Below the pieces are notes generated by a model. The model worked only from the letters and a program-made list of their open reading frames with translations, did no database searches and was not told the DNA's origin. From positions 372,001 to 436,000 of the forward strand of contig NW_020194677.1 in the NCBI RefSeq assembly GCF_002865645.1: a DNA stretch of 64,000 bases. Reading direction: 5' to 3'. Made by a program: the position numbers and the translations under genes. The DNA comes from Hyaloscypha bicolor E (lineage: Eukaryota; Ascomycota; Leotiomycetes; Helotiales; Hyaloscyphaceae). The stretch's first letter is position 1, and each line of letters opens with the position of its first letter. This document shows, one piece after another, positions 22,959 to 33,569 of this stretch.

Positions 22959-23152
22959 AACATATCACTTTGCTGCACGGGCGCAACATGTTGTTGTAGA
23001 AGATCCGACTGAGACTACAGAAAAGTTTATTTCATGATGTGCTATACAGGTTGATCAATACAGTAACAGTGCTCCGCTTATCTTGAAGTCCGAATACGTC
23101 ACGGACGCATCCTCAACAAACACTCCAAGATCCCACATCTTTCTGTCGTTTT

Positions 23153-23666
23153 TCAGACTTTTCTTCGCCGCTGCAGCTGACCCGAGCAGTATATAACGAG
23201 GTTGCGGCCTCCGACAAAGACCCCCACTGTGTCCCCAAATCTCAGAATGGTCACTGGCTCATCCATCTTGATATTTTCATGCCTGACAATTTCCGGGCCG
23301 TCAACAACTCTGGGAAGGTACAAATGATATTGGTCTGACCAGAAATCGTTTAATGTTGCTGTTGCCAAAATATACAAGACTGTATATCTTCCCTCAACCC
23401 GTCAGTACAAAACGAAGATAGCAACCCTTTAGATCAACACCGACATCAAAGGTCAGACTAAATGATGCCGCTGAAGCTGACTGCATGTCGAAGCTTATCA
23501 TGTAGGGTCGGTCGCACTTGACTTTTTCAAACAAAGTTGTGGCTGTACGACCAACACCTTCGAGGTCTATCTTGGGGCGATTGAAGGTTGGCAAGGCTGA
23601 GAACACATCTTCAATCTCATATTTCACAGGTCTGATAATCAGTCTTCTGTCTCCTCCAGCTGCCAC
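23153..23666 (-). pseudogene. Unrecognised gene fragment, broken
   Basis: Two adjacent minus-strand frames look like one protein: RPVKYEIEDVFSALP to LKGCYLRFVLTG (stop 23394), then after a one-base frame change YILATATLNDFWSDQYHLYL to a stop at 23153. The second part has beta-rich character (EPVTILRFGDTVGVFVGG), faintly like the C-terminal beta-sandwich of some glycoside hydrolases, but I cannot name the family. A stop precedes the first block and no start codon is evident. It lies just downstream of the glutathione transferase gene on the same strand. Confidence 0.4.
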
Positions 23667-23822
23667 CTACCGAGTCAAAGCCATGTCACTACCCCAGCAC
23701 CATCTATCATCTTCTCCTCGTAAGGTCCTCAAATTCTCTCACCAAAGAATCACTCACAAAGAGGAGCACAGAACCAGAACCTCCGCTCCGGATCGTACAG
23801 CTCCTTCAACTCCTTTCTAATC

Positions 23823-25058
23823 TCAAGGCAGGAGAATATTGTGAAGTGGGCCAGCTGGAATGATGGCATTCGGCGCCTTGGTCGCTGACACGTAGCCTTT
23901 TTTTATCTGTGCAAAAGTCAACCTCGAATCCGTCGAGTCGTAGTCAAATGAACAAACTCACACAATCGAAATGCGTAGTCTTCTTGAAAGCACCACAATT
24001 CGACTCCTCTCCCTCATCCCAATACACTCTCCGCAACCAATCATGCAATCTCGGATACTCATATCGAATCATCTTCAAATTACATTTGAAGATCGTAACA
24101 TAAGCAGCATCAAATCTGATCATCGTAGTGAAAAGCCTGATATCCGCCTCCGTAATATGCTCACCGAACAGAAACGGCGAATGTCCTGGCTGCTCCAGAT
24201 GCTTCTCCAACCGATCTAAAGAAGCAAACAGGACATGGAGGTGTTCGTCGTATGCCTCTTGTGTCGTCGCGAAACCGGTTTTATAAACCCCATTATTCAC
24301 AGTGTTATACACCCACTCATTCATCTCTTCAATCTCCTTCTGCAGGTGCTTCGGGAGCAATGGCTTGACACTCTCTCTCCTGTCTTCTGGGACGAAGGCA
24401 TCAAATTCTGAGTACAGCATCCGAAGGATCTCAGAACTTTCATTGCTGATAATGGTTTCATTCTTCTTGTCCCAGAGACAAGGTACCGTGTAACGGCCAG
24501 TGTACTCGAGATCCGCTTTTAAGTAAAGATCTCGAAGGTATTTGAAGCCGTACAATGGATCGGCTGTGGCGCTGTAGTCGTCGCCGGTGAAGGACCATCC
24601 GTTTGGAACGAGCTGGCAGTCGACGATGATTATTGGGATCACGGAGGTCAGGCCTTTGAGGTGCAGCAGGATATTGACTCGGTGCGCCCATGGACATCCG
24701 AGGTTTATGTAGACGACATAGCGGTCTTTTTCGGCTGGGAAGGGGGAGCTTGGATCTGAGGAGATGAAGTTCCGGAATTGAGAGACTTTGCGGCGGAATT
24801 CTAGGCAACGAGGGAACCAGCGATTACTCGATTAAGGTTATTCCGGGAGAACTGGGACATCGTCTCGGGAGAAAATCTCGAGACAGTCAAAAATAAGAAA
24901 AGGGTTCTCCCCCAGCACCTACGGCCATCTTGGTCGGCTAGTTTGAGGATATCCGTCTTTTCATATTTGAGTTAGCTTCATGTTTAAACTTGAACTGTCT
25001 TGGGGGGGGGGGGGGGGGGGGGTGGGGTTGGTACCTTCTCAAATTCTGCGGTAGCCAT
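23823..25058 (-). CDS. Omega-class glutathione transferase / glutathionyl-hydroquinone reductase (Ecm4/Gto type)
   Basis: Uses glutathione to reduce glutathionyl-hydroquinones or act as a thiol transferase. Exons 25058-25035, 24956-24923, 24800-23962 and 23906-23823 give 326 residues, normal for the Ecm4 family. The active-site cysteine is in CPWAHR. The N-terminal family stretch DGQFRRKVSQFRNFIS is created by joining exons 2 and 3. Further family segments are YTVPCLWDKK, ITEADIRLFTTMIRFD and YPRLHDWLRRVYW. The last exon supplies the C-terminal tail ending LHNILLP; without it the frame would stop a few codons into the intron at 23944. The first intron contains a run of 21 identical bases (C on the coding strand). 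Confidence 0.92.
25002..25022. repeat. Homopolymer run of 21 G
   Basis: Uninterrupted G run inside intron 1 of the glutathione transferase gene, followed by TGGGG. Length is likely variable or subject to sequencing error. Confidence 0.85.
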
Positions 25059-25838
25059 CTTGGTGGAGACTTGGACGATTTGGATTTGGATTGATTGTAT
25101 GAAAAGGTGTTGACATATTGGTGAAGCTTCGGATCGACTTTATATTCGTTTATATCAAAGTAGGGTGGTAGACTGATAGAGTATGTCGTGATTATCGAGC
25201 CAACTTCTGAGCATTGCTAAGCCGGAGCGGAACTTGACAAATTGTGGCAATTGTGGCATTGGTGGCTGGCTGGCTATCTGCGGATTTGCTGAGTATGACT
25301 TCGATTCAAAAGATGAAGCCTCCCAGCGGACAAAATAGGCAGTCTAACCGCAATAGGAGATATGTGTCATGGAGTTCCCATACGTCTGGGAAAGCAAATT
25401 TAAAGTAAGCAAGAGAGGAAAGGTCAGATTATATCACGTGAGGGCTCCACGTGATCAAGATATTCAATCCACATGAACTTGGGCCGAAAGTGAGCCGCAG
25501 TCGTACTAACAAAGTTCCCAGTACATAACAAATTGACTTTATGTTCGCTAACTTTAGTAAAGTAAAACAGATGCCGAAACTGAAGATGTAAGAGATAGAA
25601 AAGATAGATCTGGGAGAATTAAGAAGGCTGGCTAGCGCCTTTTTAAGCGAGGTCCCATAAATGGCATAACAACCTCGTCGCGTCCCTTGGACGAACCCTC
25701 CATCAACAACAAACTCGCAAAATCATCGATTCCATCAACCAACATCGAATTCGCCCAAACTCCCTCCAGTTCTCACACCCTTTTATCCAAACACATTAAG
25801 TAAACGCTCACCCGTCACCTCTCAACCAAATCTCCGCA

Positions 25839-26003
25839 ATGGCTGTCAACGCTTCTGCAAAGGCCGCGATGGCGAAGGGACGCGTCGAGAAGGCGAAGAG
25901 CAAGAAGGCAAAGAAGGAGGCTGCCAGAGCCAGAGCTGCTGTTGCCCGTGAGGCGCGATTCGGAAAGAAGGGCGGCGCCGCGAAGGCTACTCCTAAGAAG
26001 TGA
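25839..26003 (+). CDS. Small Ala/Lys/Arg-rich basic protein
   Basis: An ATG in good context opens a 54-residue frame, MAVNASAKAAMAKGRVEKAK onward, ending in ATPKK. It is almost entirely Ala, Lys, Arg and Gly with no membrane segment, and could form one long helix with a lysine-rich face. The upstream sequence has a pyrimidine-rich leader (CTCTCAACCAAATCTCCGCA) typical of expressed fungal genes. It might be a nucleic-acid- or ribosome-associated peptide, but no family is recognised. Confidence 0.5.
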   Translation: MAVNASAKAAMAKGRVEKAKSKKAKKEAARARAAVAREARFGKKGGAAKATPKK

Positions 26004-26875
26004 GGTGGTTGCGACGGACGCGCTGGGCCGGATGTTGGAGCGCAATGGTATTTCTCCCCTTGACTTGCACGATAAAGCTGTGCACATTGAATGTCACCTT
26101 TACATGTACCATTGCTAATGTACGTTCTCTCAGGTGAACTCGGGGATGGTTACGGACGCGTTTGCTGGCGGAAAGATACCTAGTTGCGTGACATGATCTG
26201 GCACGATTGCAGAGATGTTCTTCCTTGAGAATGCACGAATTTCACATGGGTGGATAGGATGGGTCATAATTCGCGCTTTTCGCTTTTTCTTTGAGGTCGG
26301 CTCTAGTCTGGTCTGGCTGGGCAGTCGAGTTGAACATGGAACTCATGGATGCTTGACAGTCGGAGAATGGAGTATCAGATTACGGCCTCGATAAATTTCT
26401 CCTCGTCTGGCAATCCCCTTGAGCATGGGTCTCGTGAGAATCGATGGCAATTAGTGGGATGCAGACACCCTTTCCCTCCAAGAAGTTCTGCACGCGACCA
26501 CTTCACCCTTTCTCGAAGTCGCGAGTCGCAACTGGACCTGAGGTTCTTGATTCGAGAATCCCTGTCTCCATGTTCAAGTTCGGGTGTGTTCTCTTTGATG
26601 TGTTTCGAATTCCCTTTTGTGTACAGTGTGCCCCATGCGGTTGCGTCTTTTGACCTTCAGGAAGATTCAAAATCTAGGCAGAGATGCTTTTCCATAATTT
26701 ATCCCATCGCCTCCCAAATATCCCAAGCAAACTCCCAACGCCATCCTTCATACCCTACACCACCACCGTACCTACTCTCCCTCATTCCTCAGTCTCCAGT
26801 CCCCGTCTCCCGTCTTTCTCATCGCCTCCCGCTCAGCACTCGTCTGGTTCCACGGCTTCCTCCTCTTGACATCAT

Positions 26876-27125
26876 TCAATATCTCCGTTCGATCAAGGAA
26901 TGTATCGCTTCAAGTTTGCTATTAGCCCACCACTTAGACCACTCCTTCATGATAAAAGAGAACTTACGATCTATCCTGTTCAACGTGGGTGTTGATTTGA
27001 TCGAGCTGCGTTCTCATCGCGTTTGCAATTCCCGCTGTCTTGGAAGGCTTGAGGGCGTTTACGGCTGCTACAGCACCGACGGCCCCGAGGAGGACGAGGG
27101 CTGTATTTTTTGCTATGACGGACAT
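26876..27125 (-). CDS. Small single-pass membrane protein, hypothetical
   Basis: Exons 27125-26968 and 26918-26876 join in frame to 66 residues. The donor is a strong GTAAGT and the acceptor AATAG. The N-terminus carries a hydrophobic helix (TALVLLGAVGAVAAVNAL) followed by a polar helix with MRTQLDQINTHVEQDR and a charged end IERRY. Small size, the short N-terminus and one helix would suit an inner mitochondrial membrane protein, though this is inference. A longer open frame on the other strand covers the same DNA but shows no protein character. No family name can be given. Confidence 0.5.
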
Positions 27126-27239
27126 CGTGATATGTATGTGTTGGGTGTTTTGACTGATTGGTTTTGGGTTTCGGATGAAGGTTTGGAGGACTTGTTTGGG
27201 CTTGTGTTCGATAGATGGCCACGATTTCAAGGGTTCTAG

Positions 27240-29594
27240 TTCTTGAAGACTGGTTCGAATGGGAATGTTCGAGCTTTTGTATTTTGAAAAAATTACAAGT
27301 CATGTGTTGTGATGTTCGCGGCTCCTGGCGATATGGTTCGACTGTGCAATTGTGTGGCGTGACTTTTCCCCCCGGAAGGCTCCTGAATCAGCCAACATCG
27401 TCGAGCATGATTCGATGGTCTTTATTTAGCCATTCTAGACACCAGAGAATCTTCTCAGATCGCAATCCTCCGGGAGAATGGTACGTCATAATAAGTCGTG
27501 TTGATAATTGAAATCTGGGGGGGGGGGTTGAGGGAGGCTCGTCCACGTGACCCATCATACAAAGATTTGATTTGAGCTGATAGCTTTGGAGTACTCGACA
27601 ACAGCATACTTACTAATCTTTAGAAGGTTGGAGCAGCCTTGAATCCAGTGATTTGTTATTTTCATCTCTCTTTCCCCCGATACGGCCATGTGAGCTGGAT
27701 TGGGAATTGAAGCTTTTCGTCAGCTAAACCTCAACCTCATCACAACTTCATCCTTCCATCAACATAATGGCAGATGAGGGAGTCCTCACAGTACACGATA
27801 TCAGTTCGCTCGTCTGTTATCGTGCATATTCTGATGGGAGGAGCCACGATTCACCCTGAGCGATAGGCGTCGACATGTAGCCCAGCCGTCGATTTTTCGG
27901 CAGTGCTGGAACCTTGCTGTGACAGCCATCTTCATCGTTGGGCAAGAGCCAAACCGGTCAGTCAACTCTTCATCTTCAATTCGTCCCAGATTCATTCACC
28001 ATGAAGCGCCGCGAGGAAGGTTGGGGAAGTAGCAAGTGTGCCCAATGATTTGGGCTGTGAGTAATTGTCCTTCCCGGGTTTCCTGTGTGCCATAGTAATC
28101 AACATCTTGAACTTGGCCGGACAGTATTTTATAATCCGATACAGATCTCGCATACGTCGCAAGGCTGATTTCCTTTCCGCCAAACAAACTTCATTGGTTC
28201 TCGTATCTGCGATCTGCAACCCCCCTTCAATGCGAAAATTGCGGCCTGAAATGACGGGAATACAGGGCATTTGGGACAATTAATCCCCCACAGGGTACAT
28301 ATTGAATGATTCAGTCCGCTAACCGGCCCTATGATTAGCTATTATGCCTTAAATATGCTATAGAGGCGTTGTGAGACACTGCAAGACTATGGGAGATCTC
28401 CTAGGGCAATAGCGCTGCTAGCGGGGTAACCACAGCTCTCGGACGGTGTGTAGGGGCTTATGAGGGTTTCTTAGTAAAGTAGCCCCTATCTATTGGGCGC
28501 AAGCCCTGAAAAGCTACCCCTTGTCCCTAGCTTATAGCTTGCATTTATTGTAATAGTCTGCAATTACAGGCCTGTTGAGTGGTTGAGTGTGCTAGAAACA
28601 GACCCTAAAGAGCGTTGATGGCTCAAATGCTCTGTAATCCCGTCACGTTATGCCGTAAACTTTCCCCTGGAAATTTTCCACACCTCGATTGATCCGGCAT
28701 GGATGGGGAAATCCTACATTCTGCTGCACATGTGAGGGAGATCCGGAGAGGCGTGGCCGGCGGGCAAGGCCCCAGGGGCACCGCGGGCCGCGTTACAAGA
28801 TTCCCAGCGCTTGCATCACCGGCCGACTTCCGAATTCTCGCCGCGACAAATACTGGCTCCTTCCAACACCAACATTTCCAGCTTCTTACCAGTTTCAAAG
28901 CATACTTGGCACAATCATGTGAAAGCAGTGCGGACTTCTTGCCATAGGTTCCCCAGTTCCCGGCGCGCCCTCCAAGCGCTATCCGAGTGATCGGCACTGT
29001 CAGTTGTTTCAGCGAACCGCCTGGCCGATAATGTCACTCTGCGTGTGAGGTCGGGCTGCAGGAAATCAGCCCCATCAGTGCGCGTAGGAACCAGTAGGAG
29101 CATATCCACCGACGAAGCTTGTCTCAGATCTTGGCTCGGCTGTCTTCTTGGGGAAGGTCACACAAGAGTTTCCCCAATCTTTCGCTGGAAATCGTCCGAG
29201 GTGGGCTTCTTTTCAGGGGTGTTTTGGAACACCTGAACTGTCTCTCCTTGCATTCAATTCTGTTAGAAACATGTCTGGAAATATGGTGTTGCAGATTTGG
29301 AACTCTTGGATTCCTGTGGAATGGGAGTATGGGAGCAGCTATCGTTGGCCGGCGGATATGAACTCCACGATTTCTCGTCCATGCCCAGCTTTCGACCATG
29401 ACAGCTTCATTGAAGTATAAATGACGAGCCACCCTTTCCCTCATTATTTGCAGAACAGTTCGTTCCTAATCCTTCAAGTCAAAACACTATAGGCTTCTCT
29501 TTACAAACCCACTAACGAGTCATCTTTCAAGAAGTCATTTCGGCAAGGACATCTCTACAAAAATATTTTCACTTCACTAGTGCAAAAACACAAC
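27240..29594. other. Intergenic, no gene recognised
   Basis: 2.3 kb without a convincing gene. An ATG at 27,766 with a pyrimidine-rich leader opens about 30 codons (MADEGVLTVHDISSL) and stops, possibly a decayed gene start. A run of about 11 G lies near 27,517. The stretch 28,320-28,620 has a different, repeat-like texture but no clear ends. Confidence 0.45.
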
Positions 29595-32069
29595 ATGGGA
29601 TCCATCCAAGTGTCTCCAGATACCTCCTTTGGATCTAATGAATTCTCTCCAAACACCTCGTTTGGGTCCATCGAAGTGTCTCCAGGTAACCCACTTGGAT
29701 ATGACTTTGAGGACAGCCAGACTCGAGCACAAATGGAGCTCATCGATGATCTCCAGAAACTTGGGGTGTCGAATCACATTGGCCTCCCACAAGTAAATTA
29801 TTCGATGATTTTTGCCACACGCGATACTGACAATATATAGCTAGTAGTTGTCGGTGACCAGAGCACCGGGAAAAGCTCCGTTCTCCAGGCTGTGACTGAA
29901 ATACCATTTACTATTGACGATAAAATGTGCACCAAATTTGCAACAGAAATAGTTCTTCAGAGAACTTCACCAAACAAAGGCACCACTGTGAAATTCGAAA
30001 TTATTCCCGCCGATAATGAATCTCCTGATCGACAGCGAGCTCTGTCCGCCTGGAGCCCAGCAGGATTCGATGGCAATGCTGAACTTAACAAGTCAACTAT
30101 GGAGTCCGTCTTTATGCAGGTGCGAAACAGCATATTCTCTATCAAAACCGCTAATGACGTGGTGCTTAGGCAGAAACCATGATATTTAGCGATACGTTCA
30201 GAAAGAGCCCACGCAAACAAAGCACGAGCCGTCTGAGTAGTTCTACATTGCGCATTACAAGGACTGGGCCAAATGAAACCAATTTTGCCATTGTTGATAT
30301 TCCTGGTCTCATCCGTGGTAAGTTCACCTCTACCCTTCGTTGGAGCTGCTCTCTTACATTCCGTAGGGGATGACTCTCACGTGGAATACCGAACCGCAAA
30401 ACAACTTGTTCAGAAATATCTAGACAACCCACGGAGTATCATTGTGTATGTTTGACCTCAACACTCTTAACTCTGCGTGCCGTATACTAACGGTCGTAGG
30501 CTTGTGATTGACGTCATAGACACCGAGAGGCAGGAGATCTTCCAATTGCTGAAGACCTTACCGGATCAAGAGACTCGGGTCATCGGAGTCATCAACAAAT
30601 GCGACACAAAACAGAAAAAGTCTCACGACTGGGTATGTCCATCCTCCGTCTTCGCTTGACCTACTTGGTCTTATATTTCGCAGGTCTTTGATCTTATCCG
30701 CAATGACCCCCTGCAATCCAAGCATTACCTCAAGGAGGGCTGGTTCGGTCTACGAAATCGTCGAGCCTCTGAGTTGGATGTCAGCAATGACGAGCGGGAC
30801 AAGCTTGAGAAGAGCTTCTTTTCCGGACACGACTGGAAGTCTCTTGACGCAAACAAACTCGGAAGACATCACCTGAAGCAGGCTCTCCTTCAAATGCGTA
30901 ATCGGCATTTGAAACAGAGCATCCCAGCAATGCTATGTGATATTCAAGACAAATTGGACGAATGTATTCAGGAGATCGACAGGCTTGGGGAGCCACGCAC
31001 TGACAATCAAGCTCAATTTACGCTTGTAAACAAGATTGCAGCGCGATACTCTGCTATGGCCGAAGGGGCGTTGAATGGACACTACGAAGTCCTTTCGGAT
31101 GAGAAATTGTTTGCGAGAAAGCTCATCCGAGACGATCTTGAATCATTCCAAGAGTCGATGGCGGTTGGGGGCCTCAATGTGCCATTCGGCACTGGCAATT
31201 TGGATGCAGAAATTTTCGTACGCCATCAACCGTCTGAATGGACCCAAGCGATCAGGGCATCGCCTACTTACGCATGGATAAGTTCGGCAATTAAGAATTA
31301 CCGTGCTAAAGAGGATATTGGCGAAGTCAACCCCGAAGTCAAAGATCAACTGTGGAGGCAGCAAACCAGCAACTGGGAACAAATCGCCTCTCAAGCATTT
31401 AACAAGGTGGAAGCAACAATAGAGGAGATAAACATGGCATTTTTCCAAGAAGCTTGCCCAGATGAGCTCCTCCGCTCCAGGTTGTTGATCTGGCTGCAAG
31501 ACGAGTTCAGAAGAGCTTCAGCCGATGCGAGGAGTGAAATGGATCGCCTCCTTGAAAATGAACATCAGGGTCACCTCTTTACCCTTCAACCCGCCAAGAG
31601 GCAAAAGCAACAACTCCTCCATGACCAACGAATTCAGGCTTGCGCCAAAGCATTCATTGCGAACAATCAGAAAAATGCTGGACCACTTGGTGCGAAGGAA
31701 TTGACAAATGTCAACCCTCTTAACACGGACGAAGTTATCAATTCCTACATCTACAAGCACGCCGAACTCGTTGGTATTCTCAATACTCACGACAGCTTGG
31801 CGGCTTACTACGATGTTGCTTTGTACCGTTTCATCGACAACTTTGCCCTCCAAGTCGTTGAGCGACATCTGTTGGGCCCACGTGGACCTCTGAGGCTCTT
31901 CAACCCCCAATATGTCACTGAGAAGCTGTATGGAGACAAGAACGCAGAAAAACTCAGCAAGTTGGCTAATGAAGATCCGGCGACGGCTCAAGCACGAGCG
32001 AAGTTTGAAGCGCAGAGAACGAGTCTGGAAGAGGGCAAAATAAGAGTTCAGAACTTCAAGGTTCTTTGA
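29595..32069 (+). CDS. Dynamin-like GTPase (copy 2)
   Basis: Second dynamin-superfamily GTPase. Exons 29595-29792, 29841-30119, 30170-30317, 30367-30445, 30500-30632 and 30684-32069 give 740 residues. G1 is GDQSTGKS, G3 is DIPG and the G4 position reads NKCD rather than the usual TKPD, which still fits guanine recognition. The N-terminus has three imperfect 11-residue repeats (VSPDTSFGSNE, FSPNTSFGSIE, VSPGNPLGYDF) absent from copy 1. The C-terminal helical part includes a stalk-like region and a GED-like end (YYDVALYRFIDNFALQVVERH). The first intron follows the codons for GLPQ exactly as in copy 1, indicating common descent, though the two proteins are otherwise strongly diverged. No membrane segment is seen. 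The biological role is unknown. Confidence 0.86.
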
Positions 32070-33569
32070 GCTAAAGCGAGATGCAGGTCTCCGTCACAGC
32101 GTACAGTATTTGTCGTTCAACGAGTTTTCAATTTGTTCTGATCATCTATGGTTGCTGCACGTTTTCTTACCTGTAGCTCTAAGTCTACACGTTCCAGTTG
32201 AAATGCTCTATAGTGAGGAGTCACAGCCCCTTTCCAACAGGTCACGTACCAGCTCCTAGCGACAGATAATTTACTCGAAGTATTTAAGCGGTCTCATTTA
32301 TACCAACAACTTATGCCCATTGTGCTCTTGTTTCTTTCGAGCCTCGCTCTCGTGTTCTAGCTATCGGACTTCCTCCGCTATCCCGTGTTCGCACATCTAA
32401 CCATGCCTACTCATTGTATTCTGACCATGTCCATACTCTCTCTATTTCTATGCCATAATATCCCCGGGCCTGTTGTTAGTCACGTTTTCCATTCTTATCA
32501 GACTGACATTGTTGCGAGAGTGTCCCGGAAGAATAGTTAGTTCCCACTGCCAAGTCCCTCATTATCGGCGCCCCTTCGCCGCCTGTGGAAAAGATTAATT
32601 AGGCGGGCTCGCTTGCTGCATTCCTAGTATTAAGATATATTGATCCCGAACTAATGTTAGACGAGTGGGAAGTTTTCTATCCTCGCAGCCCTGAAAGATA
32701 TTTATCCAATCCGGGTTGATGCAGTATACTCGTCGATGTACGTTTGTACCGCCGGATATATCTAACCTATGCTCTTGGCAGCGCGTGTCTTTGGTTGTGT
32801 AACATGTGCGTGCACTTTAACACGAATATATTTATGCAGCCAAGGCGGTTTTGCTCCTGTCGAGTTTGCACCAGAGCTTTCTTGGGTTCCTGTGGTCTAG
32901 GTGAGAATGCTATTTTTTGAATCTCTCTTGGAGCTCCGAAGCCTTTGACAGGGTTTTGTCTATTGTTATATATTAATTGCACAACTTTTGCAAGCTCCTC
33001 AAATTTAGAATGGAGGTGGAAGTTCCTCAAAACAGCCAGTGATGACTTGAGTGAGGCGTTTGCTTGAGCAGCGTAGGTAGGCACTAAGGTATCCTTGCCA
33101 TTTCTCAACCCCATTATGACATATTAACTTGGGTGGCACGATACTGAATATTTGTCGTGAATATGGTTTGCTTCACGCTGATCCCGATATCTCTTTAGGG
33201 TGCTCAGCTGTTCTCGAAATAGAGCGCGCCATGCTATATGGATTTGACTCTGTTCGCTTCACGAACCACAAGTCCATGGGTTACGACTTACGAGTAATAG
33301 ATGACGAAAACAGTTCAGCCTCTCATTACTAGATCGTTATACGATACCCCTGCTTATCATAACATAAGCCAGGTTCTCGCTCGGATCCGGAAAGACACAC
33401 ACATCTTTATACTGTTTAACTTGGCTAATTAACAGCGAGGCAAGGGAACCACGTGCGGAACTGATGACTTATTCAATGTCTCGTACATTTACTCCTTTCC
33501 TGCATTATTTGATGTCTTATATTTCTGAACAAAAGCATCTGTGAACGAATCCAAGTCAAATAGGCCACT
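32070..33569. other. Intergenic, no gene recognised
   Basis: 1.5 kb of stop-rich sequence between the dynamin-like gene and the CBM1 gene. No conserved segment seen. Confidence 0.5.

Noticed and set aside
26349..27239. 296-codon plus-strand open frame
   Set aside because: Low-complexity Ser/Pro/Leu translation lacking any family character. It overlaps the small two-exon minus-strand gene, which has proper splice sites.
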